Positions 37,521-47,319 of a DNA stretch of 64,000 bases are shown piece by piece; the stretch's first letter is position 1, and every line of letters starts with the position of its first letter. The translations under genes were made by a program, and so were the position numbers. The stretch is from Aestuariivirga litoralis (GTDB taxonomy: Bacteria > Pseudomonadota > Alphaproteobacteria > Rhizobiales > Aestuariivirgaceae), in contig NZ_QKVK01000007.1 of NCBI RefSeq assembly GCF_003234965.1, positions 1 to 64,000 of the forward strand, written 5' to 3'. The notes under the pieces are model-generated. The model was given only the letters and a program-made list of their open reading frames with translations. It was not told the DNA's origin and did not search any database.

Positions 37521-37820
37521 CGAGCTAGGTGGCGCACAACGCGCGGCAGCTCTCCGGCCCGGTTTGAGATCAACGGCGGGCGATGAGGACTCGAACCTTT
37601 TGGACCCGCTGATGAAGAGTCAGTATCCGGCCATTGAAATCACGCGGCATTGTTTCAAAGCGAGTCCGGAAGAAGGCATTTACCCTCAACGGGATTAGTA
37701 AGCCTCTCAAGGCAGGCGCAAATGCTGGCCAGCTGGTGATCTCGCTCCGGTTCCACCAGTCTTGGATTACCGGCCGCTTCGCCGAAAGGCGGACCCGAAC
37801 GTTGTCGCCGGAAACTGACC
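37521..37820. other. Gene-free gap containing a second tRNA-Lys remnant
   Basis: 300 bases without a supported gene. The left part holds the tRNA-like copy at 37565-37623. The right part has no good coding frame, although short frames cross it; it may be a decayed fragment of an earlier gene. Confidence 0.55.
37565..37623 (-). repeat. Degenerate tRNA-Lys 3'-end copy, proximal
   Basis: It matches the intact tRNA-Lys 3' half and its downstream flank (39673-39731) with a few substitutions and short indels, in the same orientation: GAGGACTCGAACCTT and GACCCGCTGATGAAGAGTCAG. It shares with the copy at 35425 a T-to-G change in the anticodon loop (GATGAAG instead of GATTAAG). Confidence 0.75.
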
Positions 37821-39542
37821 TCAAGCGCGCCGAAATACCGTTTTTCCGCGCTTGACGGTCTCCACCACCTTGATATTCCCGATCGCATCGGGTGCGACGG
37901 TGAGCGGGTTCTGATCGAGGATCACAAGGTCTGCGAACTTGCCGGCCGTGATGGTGCCGCGGACGGCCTCCTCACGATAGACATATGCTGCCCCGCGGGT
38001 GAAGCCGACGAGCGCATCGTAAGGCGCCACGGCTTCTTCCGGGCCCAGCACCTGGCCCGAGAACGTCCGGCGGGTAACAGCGCCGCCGATGGCCTCCATC
38101 ACGCTGGGCGAGGCGGAGGGGCAGTCGCAATGAAGGGTCGTGCGCACGCCTGCCTTGAGCGCCGAGGCGACGGGCGACTCCCTGTTGGCGCGCTCCGGGC
38201 CGAGGACCCTGACCATCTCTTCGCCATAGACCATCATGTGCGGCAGCATCATCGAGGCTCCGATATCCAGGTCGCGATAGGTCTCGAGCTGATCCTGCCT
38301 GACGTAATAGGAATGGGCGATGATGGTGCGGCGGTCATTGCCCTTGCCCGAAGCGGCGATCGCCTTCCTGATGGCAGCCAGGCTGAGGTCGATGCCCGCG
38401 TCACCGTTGCTGTAGCCGAACAGCTGGATGTTCTTGGCATAGGCATAGCCGATCCAGTGCTCCACCATCTCCTGGGGCAACAGCAGGCCCTTCCAGCCGT
38501 CGGGAAAGCCGGTCGTGTCGGCATAGGGCTGGGTGAAGGCTGCCAGGCGAAGCTGGGGTGCCGCGTCAGTCGAAACCATGAAGCCGGGGACCTTGAACCC
38601 GCGGTCGCCATGGCTGTAGCTGCCCCATGCCCAATCGCCGCTTGCAATGGCATTGCCGGAGGCCTCGTCGGTGATTGAAGGCAGTCCGATCACGTCGATC
38701 GACAACACACCCTGATCGAAGGCAGTGCGGAAGTTGGCGACATCGGACGCCTGCACCTGGTAGCTCTGCACAGTCGTGTAGCCCTGCGCGGCGAGCAGCG
38801 CCTCGGCCGCCTTGAAGGTCTTGAGCACCTCCGCCTGGGGAAGCTTGCCGATCGCCACGGCCTGCGCATCGAGGAAGGGCGTGAACAGCAAGTCGCCGGT
38901 CAGCTTTCCGGTCTTGGGGTCCTTCACGATGATGCCGGGCGAAGCTGCCTTGGTGTCCGGCGTGATGCCGAGCTTTGCCAGCCCCGCGCTGTTCACCTGT
39001 CCTGTCAGCGTGGCGAGCGTGGCGATCATCACCGGCACGTCGGGGAACGCGGCATCGAGGTCGGCCAGCGTCAGCCCGCCGTCGGTGAGCTGGGGCGCAT
39101 TGTAGCTGTTGCCCATGATCCAGCCATTGAGGGGTGTGCCTGCCTTGAGCAGTGCGATCGCCTCTGCCTTGCTGCGCGGCGGCCTGGCGGCGAAGTAGCC
39201 GAGGTTCACGCCGAGCGTCTGCTGCGCGAAGAGCGTGAAGTGGCCCCAGGTATCGATGAAGCCAGGCAGCAGCGTCCTGCCCTTGAGGTCCACCCCGGCG
39301 GCACCGGGGACGGCGGCCTGCGCCGCAGCCCTGCTGCCGACGAAGGCGATCCGGCCGTCCTTCACGGCCACCGCCTCCGCATACTGCGGGGCATCGCCCT
39401 CCATGGTGAGGATGGTGCCGTTGAAGTAAAGTGCAGATGAGCTGTCTTCGGCGCGCGCCGCACTCTGGCTGAAGGTCGCCGCGGCGCCAATCGCAGCCAC
39501 CCCGGATTTCATGAAATCACGACGGCCCAGGCGGCGGCTCAT
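37821..39542 (-). CDS. Tat-exported amidohydrolase-3 family protein with altered metal site
   Basis: A 573-residue protein starting MSRRLGRRDFMKSGVAA, a twin-arginine signal. The rest follows the YtcJ/amidohydrolase-3 plan (ALYFNGTILTMEGDAPQYAEAVAVK; LPGFID near residue 95; C-terminal ITAGKFADLVILDQNPL). The usual metal-binding HxH after LPGFID reads TWGHF, so the first His is replaced by Trp. A second usual His before GD is replaced in LFGYSNGDAGID. The later IIAHSYYVRQD and LHCDCPSASP are kept. It may use one metal or have changed chemistry. The gene lies alone between tRNA-Lys and its proximal remnant. Confidence 0.82.
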   Translation of the reverse strand: MSRRLGRRDFMKSGVAAIGAAATFSQSAARAEDSSSALYFNGTILTMEGDAPQYAEAVAVKDGRIAFVGSRAAAQAAVPGAAGVDLKGRTLLPGFIDTWGHFTLFAQQTLGVNLGYFAARPPRSKAEAIALLKAGTPLNGWIMGNSYNAPQLTDGGLTLADLDAAFPDVPVMIATLATLTGQVNSAGLAKLGITPDTKAASPGIIVKDPKTGKLTGDLLFTPFLDAQAVAIGKLPQAEVLKTFKAAEALLAAQGYTTVQSYQVQASDVANFRTAFDQGVLSIDVIGLPSITDEASGNAIASGDWAWGSYSHGDRGFKVPGFMVSTDAAPQLRLAAFTQPYADTTGFPDGWKGLLLPQEMVEHWIGYAYAKNIQLFGYSNGDAGIDLSLAAIRKAIAASGKGNDRRTIIAHSYYVRQDQLETYRDLDIGASMMLPHMMVYGEEMVRVLGPERANRESPVASALKAGVRTTLHCDCPSASPSVMEAIGGAVTRRTFSGQVLGPEEAVAPYDALVGFTRGAAYVYREEAVRGTITAGKFADLVILDQNPLTVAPDAIGNIKVVETVKRGKTVFRRA

Positions 39543-39683
39543 GTCAGATATCTCGCTATGGTTTTGGATTGGGGCGAGAGGTGCCACGCGACATTGCTGG
39601 GCGCAATTCGTAGTTTCGACACGCGAGACCAGCGCCCTCTCGCGGTGTCTCTTCCTGCCTCGATTTTTCCATTGAGATTTCAA

Positions 39684-39759
<76 letters not shown>

Positions 39760-39832
39760 GCCCTTGAAGGACGTTCGGCCCCGCACATCCGGGGCCGATG
39801 GCGGGCTTACTACATCGCCCGCCGCCCCCCGT

Positions 39833-41503
39833 CTAGTGCTTTTTTAGCGCCCTGTTGACGCCCGAGATCACCGCCTTGAGCGACGCCACGACGATGTTCT
39901 TGTCGATGCCGACGCCAAACAGGCTGGACCCGTCGGGGAGCCTCAGTTCGACATAGGCGATGGCCGCCGCATTGGCACCCATGCCGATGGCGTGTTCGCG
40001 GTAATCCGCCACGTCGAAGTTGAGCCCCGATTCCTTGCGGATGGCATCGACGAAGCCGTCGACCGGGCCATTGCCGTGACCGAGGATGGTCTTGAGGTTG
40101 CCATCGACCGTGATCTTGGCGACGACGTCCTGCTCCGTCTGGTCGGCACTGGCCGAATGCGACACGAAGCCATAGCGGCCATTCCCCTCGAGATATTCCT
40201 GCTCGAAGGAGCTCCACAGCCGGTCGGCGGCGAGTTCCACGCCCTCGCCGTCGGCGATGGCCTGGACGACCTTGGAGAACTCGATCTGCAGCCGGCGCGG
40301 CAGCTCGATGCCGTGTTCCTTCTCGAGGATATAGGCGATGCCGCCCTTGCCCGATTGCGAGTTGATGCGGATCACCGCCTCGTAGGAGCGGCCGAGGTCC
40401 ATCGGATCGATCGGCAGATAGGGCACCTCCCACAGCGGCGCGTTCGATGCCGCCATGGCCTTGAAGCCCTTGTTGATCGCATCCTGGTGCGAGCCCGAGA
40501 AGGCGGTGAACACCAGTTCGCCCGCGTAAGGATGGCGCGGATGGATGGGCAGCTGGTTGCAGTATTCCGCCATGCGCACGAGCTCGTTGATGTTCGAGCA
40601 GTCGAGGCCAGGATCCACGCCCTGGCTGTACATGTTCATGGCGAGGGTAATGATGTCGACGTTGCCGGTGCGCTCGCCATTGCCGAACAGCGTGCCCTCG
40701 ACACGGTCGGCGCCTGCCAGCAGGCCCAGCTCGGTGGCCGCCACGGCACAGCCGCGGTCATTGTGCGGGTGGAGCGAGATCAGCACCGAGTCACGCTTCT
40801 TGATGTTGCGGCAGAACCACTCGATCTGGTCGGCGTGGACGTTGGGCGTCGACATCTCCACCGTTGCGGGCAGGTTGAGGATCAGCTTCTTCTGCGGCGT
40901 CGGTTCGTAGCAGTCGATCACCGCCTCGCAGATCTCCTTGGCGAAGTCGAGTTCGGTGCCGGTGAAGCTCTCGGGGGAATATTCATGGCGGATCACCTCC
41001 TCCATGCCGAATTCCTTCTCGAGCTTGCGGATCAAGGTGGCGCCCTTCACCGCGATGTCGACGATCCCTGGCTTGTCGAGCTTGAACACGACGCGCCGCT
41101 GCAATTCCGAGGTCGAGTTGTAGAGATGCACGATGGCGCTCTTCACACCCTTCAGGCTCTCGAAGGTGCGGCGGATCAGCTCCTCGCGCGACTGGGTGAG
41201 CACCTGGATGGTGACGCCATCGGGGATCTTGTTGCCCTCGATCAGGTGGCGCACGAAGTCGAAATCAGTCTGGGAGGCGGAGGGGAAGCCCACCTCGATC
41301 TCCTTGAAGCCCATCTTCAGCAGCGCATCGAACATGCGCATCTTGCGATCGAGGCCCATCGGCTCGATCAACGACTGGTTGCCGTCGCGGAGGTCGACCG
41401 AGCACCAGACGGGCGGCGCGGTGATGGTCTTGTTCGGCCACTGCCTGTCGGCCAGCTGGACCTGCGGAAACGGGCGGTACTTCTCGCGGGGGGAAATCAT
41501 CAT
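39833..41503 (-). CDS. leuA: 2-isopropylmalate synthase
   Basis: A 556-residue synthase that condenses acetyl-CoA with 2-ketoisovalerate, the first step of leucine synthesis. The catalytic barrel starts CSVDLRDGNQSLIEPM, with HPHNDRGCAVA and the metal-binding surroundings LFGNGERTGNVD. The C-terminal LeuA regulatory domain (leucine feedback) is present (from about residue 430). This is the longer leuA type 2 form. Start ATG 41503 has only a weak ribosome site. A leucine-rich leader peptide lies 84 bases upstream, suggesting attenuation control. Confidence 0.96.
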   Translation of the reverse strand: MMISPREKYRPFPQVQLADRQWPNKTITAPPVWCSVDLRDGNQSLIEPMGLDRKMRMFDALLKMGFKEIEVGFPSASQTDFDFVRHLIEGNKIPDGVTIQVLTQSREELIRRTFESLKGVKSAIVHLYNSTSELQRRVVFKLDKPGIVDIAVKGATLIRKLEKEFGMEEVIRHEYSPESFTGTELDFAKEICEAVIDCYEPTPQKKLILNLPATVEMSTPNVHADQIEWFCRNIKKRDSVLISLHPHNDRGCAVAATELGLLAGADRVEGTLFGNGERTGNVDIITLAMNMYSQGVDPGLDCSNINELVRMAEYCNQLPIHPRHPYAGELVFTAFSGSHQDAINKGFKAMAASNAPLWEVPYLPIDPMDLGRSYEAVIRINSQSGKGGIAYILEKEHGIELPRRLQIEFSKVVQAIADGEGVELAADRLWSSFEQEYLEGNGRYGFVSHSASADQTEQDVVAKITVDGNLKTILGHGNGPVDGFVDAIRKESGLNFDVADYREHAIGMGANAAAIAYVELRLPDGSSLFGVGIDKNIVVASLKAVISGVNRALKKH

Positions 41504-41587
41504 GGCGGGGTATCTTTCGGAAATGCCTGGCTTAGCTGGTTTGGTTCGTCAGCCCCCCGAGAGCCAAGGCAGATGCCCGGCCGGCCC

Positions 41588-41674
41588 TCAGGGGCAGCTA
41601 AGAAGGAGGCGGCCAAGCGCGAGCGGCAGCGGCGAAGCTGCTGGGGAGAACGGGATGTTCCGCGCGTTGGACAT
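41588..41674 (-). CDS. Leucine-rich leader peptide of leuA (candidate attenuator)
   Basis: A 28-residue frame with AGGA before its ATG, containing six Leu; the cluster near the end reads CTC CTT CTT, and CTT is a rare codon in this genome. It ends 84 bases before leuA. RNA after the Leu codons (AGC-TG-CCCC-T-GAG-G-GCC) can pair with the later GGC-T-CTC-GGGGG-CT, giving a competing structure as expected for ribosome-mediated attenuation. No T-rich terminator is obvious, so control might act on translation instead. Confidence 0.55.
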   Translation of the reverse strand: MSNARNIPFSPAASPLPLALGRLLLSCP

Positions 41675-41841
41675 GAGGGTCCTATAAAGGAGGACCGAAA
41701 AAGGTGCAACCGGTCCGGTTTTCGCACCGTCCGGGCAGCTGGCATGCCGCCCCGGCATTGCCCCCGCCAACTGATATGTTAGCATGCTGGCATGAGCCCC
41801 GGGACCAGAGGGCTCGAAATCCGGTCTGGGAGGACCCAAAC

Positions 41842-42852
41842 ATGCTCAAGAAGACACTCTGCTGCACCATCGCGCTTGCTGCCCTGATGGCGGCCGGGTC
41901 GGCCATGGCCGACACCAAGGACAAGAAGATCGCGCTGTCCAACAACTATGCCGGCAATTCCTGGCGCCAGGCCATGCTGAAGAGCTGGGACAAGGTGACC
42001 AAGCAGGCCGTCGCCGACGGTGTCGTCGCCGCCGCCGATCCCTTCACCACCTCGGAAAACCAGGTGACGGAGCAGGCGGCCCAGATCCAGAACCTGATCC
42101 TGCAGGGCTACAACGCCATCGTCATCAACGCCGCCTCGCCCGACGCGCTGAACGGCGTGGTGAAGCAGGCCTGCGACGCGGGCATCACGGTCGTCTCCTT
42201 CGACGGCATCGTGACCGAGCCCTGCGCCTGGCGGATCGCCGTCGACTTCGAGAAGATGGGCGCTTCGGAGGTCGAATACCTCGCCAAGAAGATGCCGGAA
42301 GGCGGCAACCTGCTCGAGATCCGCGGCCTCGCGGGCGTCTTTGTCGATGACGCCATCTCCAAGGGCATCAACAGCGAAGTGGCCAAGAACCCGCAGTTCA
42401 AGATCGTCGGCTCCGTCCATGGCGACTGGGCGCAGGAAGTGGCGCAGAAGGCCGTGGCCGGCATCCTGCCCTCGCTCCCCGAGATCAAGGCCGTGGTGAC
42501 CCAGGGCGGTGACGGCTATGGCGCCGCCCAGGCCTTCGCCGCCGCCGGACGCCCCACCCCCACCATCATCATGGGCAACCGCCAGGATGAACTGCAGTGG
42601 TGGAAGGAGCAGAAGGACAAGAACGGCTATGAGACCATGTCGGTCTCGATCGCGCCGGGCGTGTCCACGCTGGCCTTCTGGGTGGCGCAGCAGATTCTCG
42701 ACGGCAAGGAAGTCCCGAAGGACCTGACCGTGCCCTTCCTGCGCATCGACCAGGACAATCTCGAGAAGGCGCTGGAGACCACCGAGAAGGGTGGCGTGGC
42801 GAATGTCGAGTATTCGCTCGAGGATGCCCAGAAGGTGATCGCGGGCAAGTAA
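41842..42852 (+). CDS. CUT2-type sugar ABC substrate-binding protein
   Basis: A 336-residue periplasmic binding protein with signal peptide ([23 protein letters not shown]). The Peripla_BP_4 fold of ribose/xylose-type binders follows: [13 protein letters not shown], then [22 protein letters not shown] (typical of the family), and [15 protein letters not shown]. The ligand is probably a monosaccharide or related polyol, not assignable here. It is the first gene of a four-gene transporter operon. GGGAGGA precedes ATG 41842. Confidence 0.92.
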   Translation: MLKKTLCCTIALAALMAAGSAMADTKDKKIALSNNYAGNSWRQAMLKSWDKVTKQAVADGVVAAADPFTTSENQVTEQAAQIQNLILQGYNAIVINAASPDALNGVVKQACDAGITVVSFDGIVTEPCAWRIAVDFEKMGASEVEYLAKKMPEGGNLLEIRGLAGVFVDDAISKGINSEVAKNPQFKIVGSVHGDWAQEVAQKAVAGILPSLPEIKAVVTQGGDGYGAAQAFAAAGRPTPTIIMGNRQDELQWWKEQKDKNGYETMSVSIAPGVSTLAFWVAQQILDGKEVPKDLTVPFLRIDQDNLEKALETTEKGGVANVEYSLEDAQKVIAGK

Positions 42853-42856
42853 GGGC

Positions 42857-44293
42857 TTGTCCTCTCACGCAATCAGACTGGACGGCGTCGAAAAATCCTT
42901 CGGCGCCGTCCGTGCCTTGGCGGGCGTCGACCTGACGGTTGCTGCCGGCGAATGCCTGGGGCTTGTCGGCCACAATGGTGCGGGCAAGTCCACCCTCATG
43001 CATGTGCTGAGCGGCAACCTGACACCTTCGGCCGGCACCCTGTCGATCGGCGGCGCCCCCTATTCCGGCAGCTGGACCGCCGCAGCGGCACAGGCGGAAG
43101 GCGTGCGCTGCGTGTTCCAGGAACTTTCCCTCTGCCCCAACCTCACGGTGGCGGAGAACGTGCGCATCGTGCACCGCTCGCTGAAGGGCCTTGGCTGGAA
43201 GAACCGGGCGCGCGCGCTGATCCGCCAGAAGCTCGACGAGATATTCCCCAACCACGGCATCTCGCCCGATGACGAGATCGCCGATCTCGCCATCGGCCAG
43301 CGCCAGATGGCGGAGATTGCCCGCGCCTTCACGGTGACGGACGGCGCGCTGCGCCTCGTCATCCTCGACGAGCCCACCTCCTCGCTCGATGCCGTCACCG
43401 CGCAGCAGCTCCTTGCCTATGTGAAGACCGAGACGGCGCGCGGCACCTCGATCATTCTCATCTCGCATTTGCTGGGCGAGATCCTGTCCACCGCCGACCG
43501 CATCGTGGTGATGAAGGACGGCAAGACGGTGGCCGACCGCAAGGCCGCCGACTTCACCCGCAACTCGCTCGTCGCCGCCATGGGCTCGGAAGCGCGCGAG
43601 CACAGGCGCGGCGAAGCGCGCAAGGCCTCGGAAGAGGTCATGGTCCGTGCCCAGCCGCGCAGCGGCGGCACGGCATCGCTCGAAGCCCGCAAGGGCGAGA
43701 TCATCGGCCTCACCGGGCTCGCAGGCCATGGCCAGACGCGCATGCTGCTGCAGATCTATGAGCGCCGCCAGGCGGAGGTGACAGGCAAGCTCGCCTTCAT
43801 CGCCGGTGACCGGCAGTCGGACGGCGTGTTCAATCTCTGGTCCATAGGCCGCAACATCACCACGCGCTCGCTCTCGGCACTCCGCAAGGGCGGCTTCATC
43901 GACCTCGCCGCCGAGGAGCGGCTGGCGGAGGAGTGGAAGGTGCGGATGGCGATCCGCACGCCGGACGTCGACAACAACATCCTCACGCTGTCCGGCGGCA
44001 ACCAGCAGAAGGCGCTCTTCGCCCGGGCACTCGCGTCGGATGCCGCGATCATCCTGATGGATGACCCGATGCGCGGCGTGGACATCGGCACCAAGCAGGA
44101 AGTCTATGCCATGATCCGGGCCGAGGCCGAAAAGGGCCGCACCTTCATCTGGTACACGACCGAGATCGAGGAATTGACCCACTGCGACCGCGCCTATGTG
44201 TTCCGCAACGGCGCCATCGTGGCATCCCTCGGCTCTGACGAACTCACGGAGGAAAAGGTGCTGCAGGCGAGCTTCGCGGAGCACGCGGCATGA
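42857..44293 (+). CDS. CUT2-type sugar ABC ATP-binding protein (tandem ABC)
   Basis: A 478-residue ATPase with two ABC domains, as in RbsA/XylG. The first has Walker [13 protein letters not shown] and signature-like [15 protein letters not shown] with Walker [13 protein letters not shown]. The second has the usual degenerate Walker A ([10 protein letters not shown]) but a full signature [15 protein letters not shown] and [11 protein letters not shown]. It starts with TTG 42857, four bases after the binding-protein stop; the start has only a weak ribosome site. It overlaps the next permease by four bases. Confidence 0.93.
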   Translation: MSSHAIRLDGVEKSFGAVRALAGVDLTVAAGECLGLVGHNGAGKSTLMHVLSGNLTPSAGTLSIGGAPYSGSWTAAAAQAEGVRCVFQELSLCPNLTVAENVRIVHRSLKGLGWKNRARALIRQKLDEIFPNHGISPDDEIADLAIGQRQMAEIARAFTVTDGALRLVILDEPTSSLDAVTAQQLLAYVKTETARGTSIILISHLLGEILSTADRIVVMKDGKTVADRKAADFTRNSLVAAMGSEAREHRRGEARKASEEVMVRAQPRSGGTASLEARKGEIIGLTGLAGHGQTRMLLQIYERRQAEVTGKLAFIAGDRQSDGVFNLWSIGRNITTRSLSALRKGGFIDLAAEERLAEEWKVRMAIRTPDVDNNILTLSGGNQQKALFARALASDAAIILMDDPMRGVDIGTKQEVYAMIRAEAEKGRTFIWYTTEIEELTHCDRAYVFRNGAIVASLGSDELTEEKVLQASFAEHAA

Positions 44294-45216
44294 ACCGTCG
44301 CCTCCTGCGCCAGGCCCTGCCCTTCCTCACCCTCGCGGTGGTGCTGGCCGCCACCTTCTATGTGCAGCCGCGCACGATGAGCTATTTCGGGCTCAACCTG
44401 ATGCTGCAATATGCTGTGCCTATCGCGCTGGCGACCATCGCGCAGATGTTCATCATCACGGTGAATGATCTCGACCTCTCCATCGGCCCCTTCGTGGGCC
44501 TGGTGAGCTGCGTGGGGGCGACACTGCTGCTGGACAATCCGCTGCTGGGCATTCTCGCCTTGCTGGCGCTGATCGCGGCCTATGGCGCCATCGGCGCGCT
44601 GATCCACATCCGCAACCTGCCCTCGATCGTGGTGACGCTGGGCCTCTCATTCGTCTGGCTCGGCATCGCAGTGATGATCCTGCCATCCCCCGGCGGCAAG
44701 GCGCCCGACTGGCTGAAGGCGCTGATGACGGTGCAGACGCCCTGGGTGCCCTTCCCCATCATCGCCGCCATCGTCATCGGCGTCGTGGTGCAGCTGGCGC
44801 TGATGTATTCCTCCTGGGGCGTCATCGCGCGCGGTGCGGGCGGCAACCCCAAGGCGCTGAGCCGCGCCGGCTGGTCCATGCTGAAGACCAAGGTCGTCAT
44901 GTACATGCTGGCGGGCTTCTTTGGCGTGCTGTCGGGTCTGGCGCTGCTCGGCCTCACCACTTCGGGCGATGCGCATGTGGCCGACCGCTACACGCTCTAT
45001 TCCATCGCCGGCGTCATCCTCGGCGGGGGTGAATTCATCGGCGGGCGGGTGTCGCCCCTGGGTGCGGTCGTCGGCGCGCTGACGCTTGCGCTGGCGGGAT
45101 CCTTCCTCATCTTCCTCCGGATCTCGCCCGACTGGCAGATCGGCGCGCAGGGGGCGATCCTGATCATCGTTTTGGCGCTCCGGGCACTCGTCACCTATGG
45201 GGAGCAGAAGCGATGA
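44290..45216 (+). CDS. CUT2-type sugar ABC permease 1
   Basis: A 308-residue permease with about eight to ten membrane spans of the BPD_transp_2 (RbsC) type: [23 protein letters not shown] is the family's N/D-LSVG motif, and [20 protein letters not shown] the late conserved loop. The start overlaps the ATPase stop (ATGA), and its own stop overlaps the start of the second permease. Confidence 0.92.
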   Translation: MNRRLLRQALPFLTLAVVLAATFYVQPRTMSYFGLNLMLQYAVPIALATIAQMFIITVNDLDLSIGPFVGLVSCVGATLLLDNPLLGILALLALIAAYGAIGALIHIRNLPSIVVTLGLSFVWLGIAVMILPSPGGKAPDWLKALMTVQTPWVPFPIIAAIVIGVVVQLALMYSSWGVIARGAGGNPKALSRAGWSMLKTKVVMYMLAGFFGVLSGLALLGLTTSGDAHVADRYTLYSIAGVILGGGEFIGGRVSPLGAVVGALTLALAGSFLIFLRISPDWQIGAQGAILIIVLALRALVTYGEQKR

Positions 45217-46151
45217 TGGCGAAACTCCTGCGCCAGCCCTGGGTCTTCTCCTTCGGTGCGGCCATCGCCGTGTGGCTTACCACCATCGCCTATACGGGTG
45301 GCCAGGGTGCCGGCGCCATTCTCACGGCGGCCCTGTCCTTCGCCACCTTCACCATCATCGTGGGGCTGGGCCAGATGATGGTGATTACCACCGGTCCCGG
45401 CAATGTGGACCTCTCGATCCCCGCCACCATCACGCTCGCGGGCGTCGTCGCCATGAAGGTGATGGACGAGGATACGGGGCGCATGGCCATCGGCATCGTG
45501 GCGGCATTGGGGGCGGCCACCCTCGTCGGCATCTTCAACTACGGCCTGATCCGCCTGCTGCGCATCCCGCCGATCATCGCCACGCTGTCGTCGAGCTTCC
45601 TCGTCCTCTCGACCGCCATTTCCTATGGCCGCGGCATCCGCATCAAGCCGCCGGAGCCGCTCGCCGAATTTGCGACCACGCGGCTCTTCGGCATTCCCAT
45701 CATGGCCTTCGCGGTGCTCGCCATTTCGGTCGGCATGGCCATCGTGCTGAGCCGCACCGTCTATGGCCGCAGCGTGCTGGCGGTGGGGCAGAACAGCCGC
45801 GCGGCCTGGCTGGCGGGGCTCAACGTCGGCCGCACCCGCTTCCTCACCTATGTGCTGAGCGCCTTCCTTGCCGGCATCTGCGGCATCCTTCTCTCCGGCT
45901 TCTCGCGCGGCGCGGCGCTCAACATGGGCGAGGAATTCCTGCTCGCCTCCATCGCCACCGTGGTGATCGGCGGCACGTCGGTCGCCGGCGGCCGGGCCAA
46001 CGTGCCGGGCATCTGGGGTGCCGCACTGTTCATGTATCTGCTCGTCACCATGCTCAACACCTTCGGTGCGAGCGCCGGCATCCGGCTCATCCTCACGGGG
46101 CTGATGATCATCGGCGTGATCGTCGCCGCCGGCGGCGAGGAGCAGCGTTAG
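45213..46151 (+). CDS. CUT2-type sugar ABC permease 2
   Basis: A 312-residue BPD_transp_2 permease. The family motif reads ITTGPGNVDLSIPATITLAGVVA, and the late loop is VIGGTSVAGGRANVPGIWGAA. It probably forms a heterodimer with permease 1. Its stop overlaps the stop of the convergent PLD-fold gene by four bases (46148-46151). No sugar isomerase, kinase or dehydrogenase follows, so catabolism is encoded elsewhere. Confidence 0.92.
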   Translation: MMAKLLRQPWVFSFGAAIAVWLTTIAYTGGQGAGAILTAALSFATFTIIVGLGQMMVITTGPGNVDLSIPATITLAGVVAMKVMDEDTGRMAIGIVAALGAATLVGIFNYGLIRLLRIPPIIATLSSSFLVLSTAISYGRGIRIKPPEPLAEFATTRLFGIPIMAFAVLAISVGMAIVLSRTVYGRSVLAVGQNSRAAWLAGLNVGRTRFLTYVLSAFLAGICGILLSGFSRGAALNMGEEFLLASIATVVIGGTSVAGGRANVPGIWGAALFMYLLVTMLNTFGASAGIRLILTGLMIIGVIVAAGGEEQR

Positions 46152-47221
46152 GGCATGACCGGGCAGTTGGTGGTGTAGGGCGTGCTGAGGGCGGCGAAGT
46201 CCTGGTCGAAGCGCGCCCTGTAGGTCTTCACCGGCATGGCCTCGGTCAGGAACAGGCCCACCTCACGGTTGAAGGTGGTCGAGTCGGGCGAGAAGCTGAT
46301 CGAGCCGATATAGAGGCGCGCGCCGTCCGCCAGCATGGTGCGGGCATGCATGTAGGGCTTCTGGAAGGTCTGCACGGGGCCGGTCACGCGCACGTTCACG
46401 CCCCACTGCTGCAGCTTCTTCAGGGACTCGTTCTGCAGCGTCTGGATTTCCTTCGTGGCACCGTTGACGCAGAGCGGCGAGATGAGCCGCACGCTGACGC
46501 CGCGGCCCACCGCCGCGATGAGCTCGCTCTCGAGTGCCGCATTGCCCAGCAACTCGCTCGTCACATCGAGCCTGCTGCGTGCGGACTGGATGAGCGTGGT
46601 GAGCCGGTTGGCGGCATTCACCGGCCCGATCGCCAGCCCGGGGCTGTTGAACTTTGGCGTGGGATTGAAGGGCGGCGCCTGCGTGTTGGCGGGGGCGGAG
46701 AAGGCCCAGTCATTCTCGAACAGGTTGGAGAGGTCCCTGATCAGCCCCCGGCTGGTACTGATCAGGAAATAGTCGCGGTATTGCAGAAACGTCGTCGTGT
46801 CGAGGCAGGCGGAACCCACCAGCACCTTCCGGTCGTCGATGAGGATGACCTTGGGAAAGCTGCGCGGGAAGATCGGGTTGCTGAGGTGCAGTTCGCCGCC
46901 CGACGCCACGATGTATTTCGCGAGGTTGGTGCGCTCCTCGGGAATGGCCTGGTATTTCCCGTTGTCGACGATCACCTGCACCCGAACTCCGCGCCCCAGC
47001 GCCTGCTGCAGCCCGGCAAGGATCTGCGGATCTTCGAGCACGCAGATCTCGACGCGGATGCGGGAACGCGCCTCGGCGAAGGCCTGCAGGAAATCGGTGC
47101 GTCCTGCCTCCGGCAGGATGCGCAGCGTGTCGGCCAGGGCGGCCGCCGTGAGGGATAGGAACAGCGCCACGGCCAGCAGCGCGGTGCGCCGGGCCTGCTT
47201 GAACAAGCGTCTGAAACTCAT
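46148..47221 (-). CDS. Exported phospholipase-D-fold protein with degenerate HKD motifs
   Basis: A 357-residue protein: signal peptide (MSFRRLFKQARRTALLAVALF to AlaLeuAla), then two PLD-like halves. The first catalytic motif, normally HxKxxxxD, reads FPKVILIDD, with the His missing. The second reads MHARTMLADG, with Lys replaced by Arg. The surroundings (VLVGSACLDTTTF; LYIGSISFSPDSTTFNREVGL) are normal for the fold. Hydrolase activity is doubtful; a binding or altered role is possible. ATG 47221 was chosen over GTG 47233 because the signal peptide fits. Confidence 0.8.
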   Translation of the reverse strand: MSFRRLFKQARRTALLAVALFLSLTAAALADTLRILPEAGRTDFLQAFAEARSRIRVEICVLEDPQILAGLQQALGRGVRVQVIVDNGKYQAIPEERTNLAKYIVASGGELHLSNPIFPRSFPKVILIDDRKVLVGSACLDTTTFLQYRDYFLISTSRGLIRDLSNLFENDWAFSAPANTQAPPFNPTPKFNSPGLAIGPVNAANRLTTLIQSARSRLDVTSELLGNAALESELIAAVGRGVSVRLISPLCVNGATKEIQTLQNESLKKLQQWGVNVRVTGPVQTFQKPYMHARTMLADGARLYIGSISFSPDSTTFNREVGLFLTEAMPVKTYRARFDQDFAALSTPYTTNCPVMP

Positions 47222-47319
47222 CGATGCCCCCACCCTGACCGCCCATGCCCCGGGCGGGCCTGCATATCGCAGCCTCTGGCTATCGAAAGTAACAGCAAAC
47301 CGGCCGGCGGGACAAGGCG

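Noticed and set aside
37634-37888. Short overlapping frames in the gap between tetR and the amidohydrolase
   Set aside because: No ribosome sites, no domain and conflicting strands; most likely non-coding remnant DNA.
39992-41782. Plus-strand open frame of 596 codons opposite leuA
   Set aside because: Antisense shadow of leuA, running on through the leader region.
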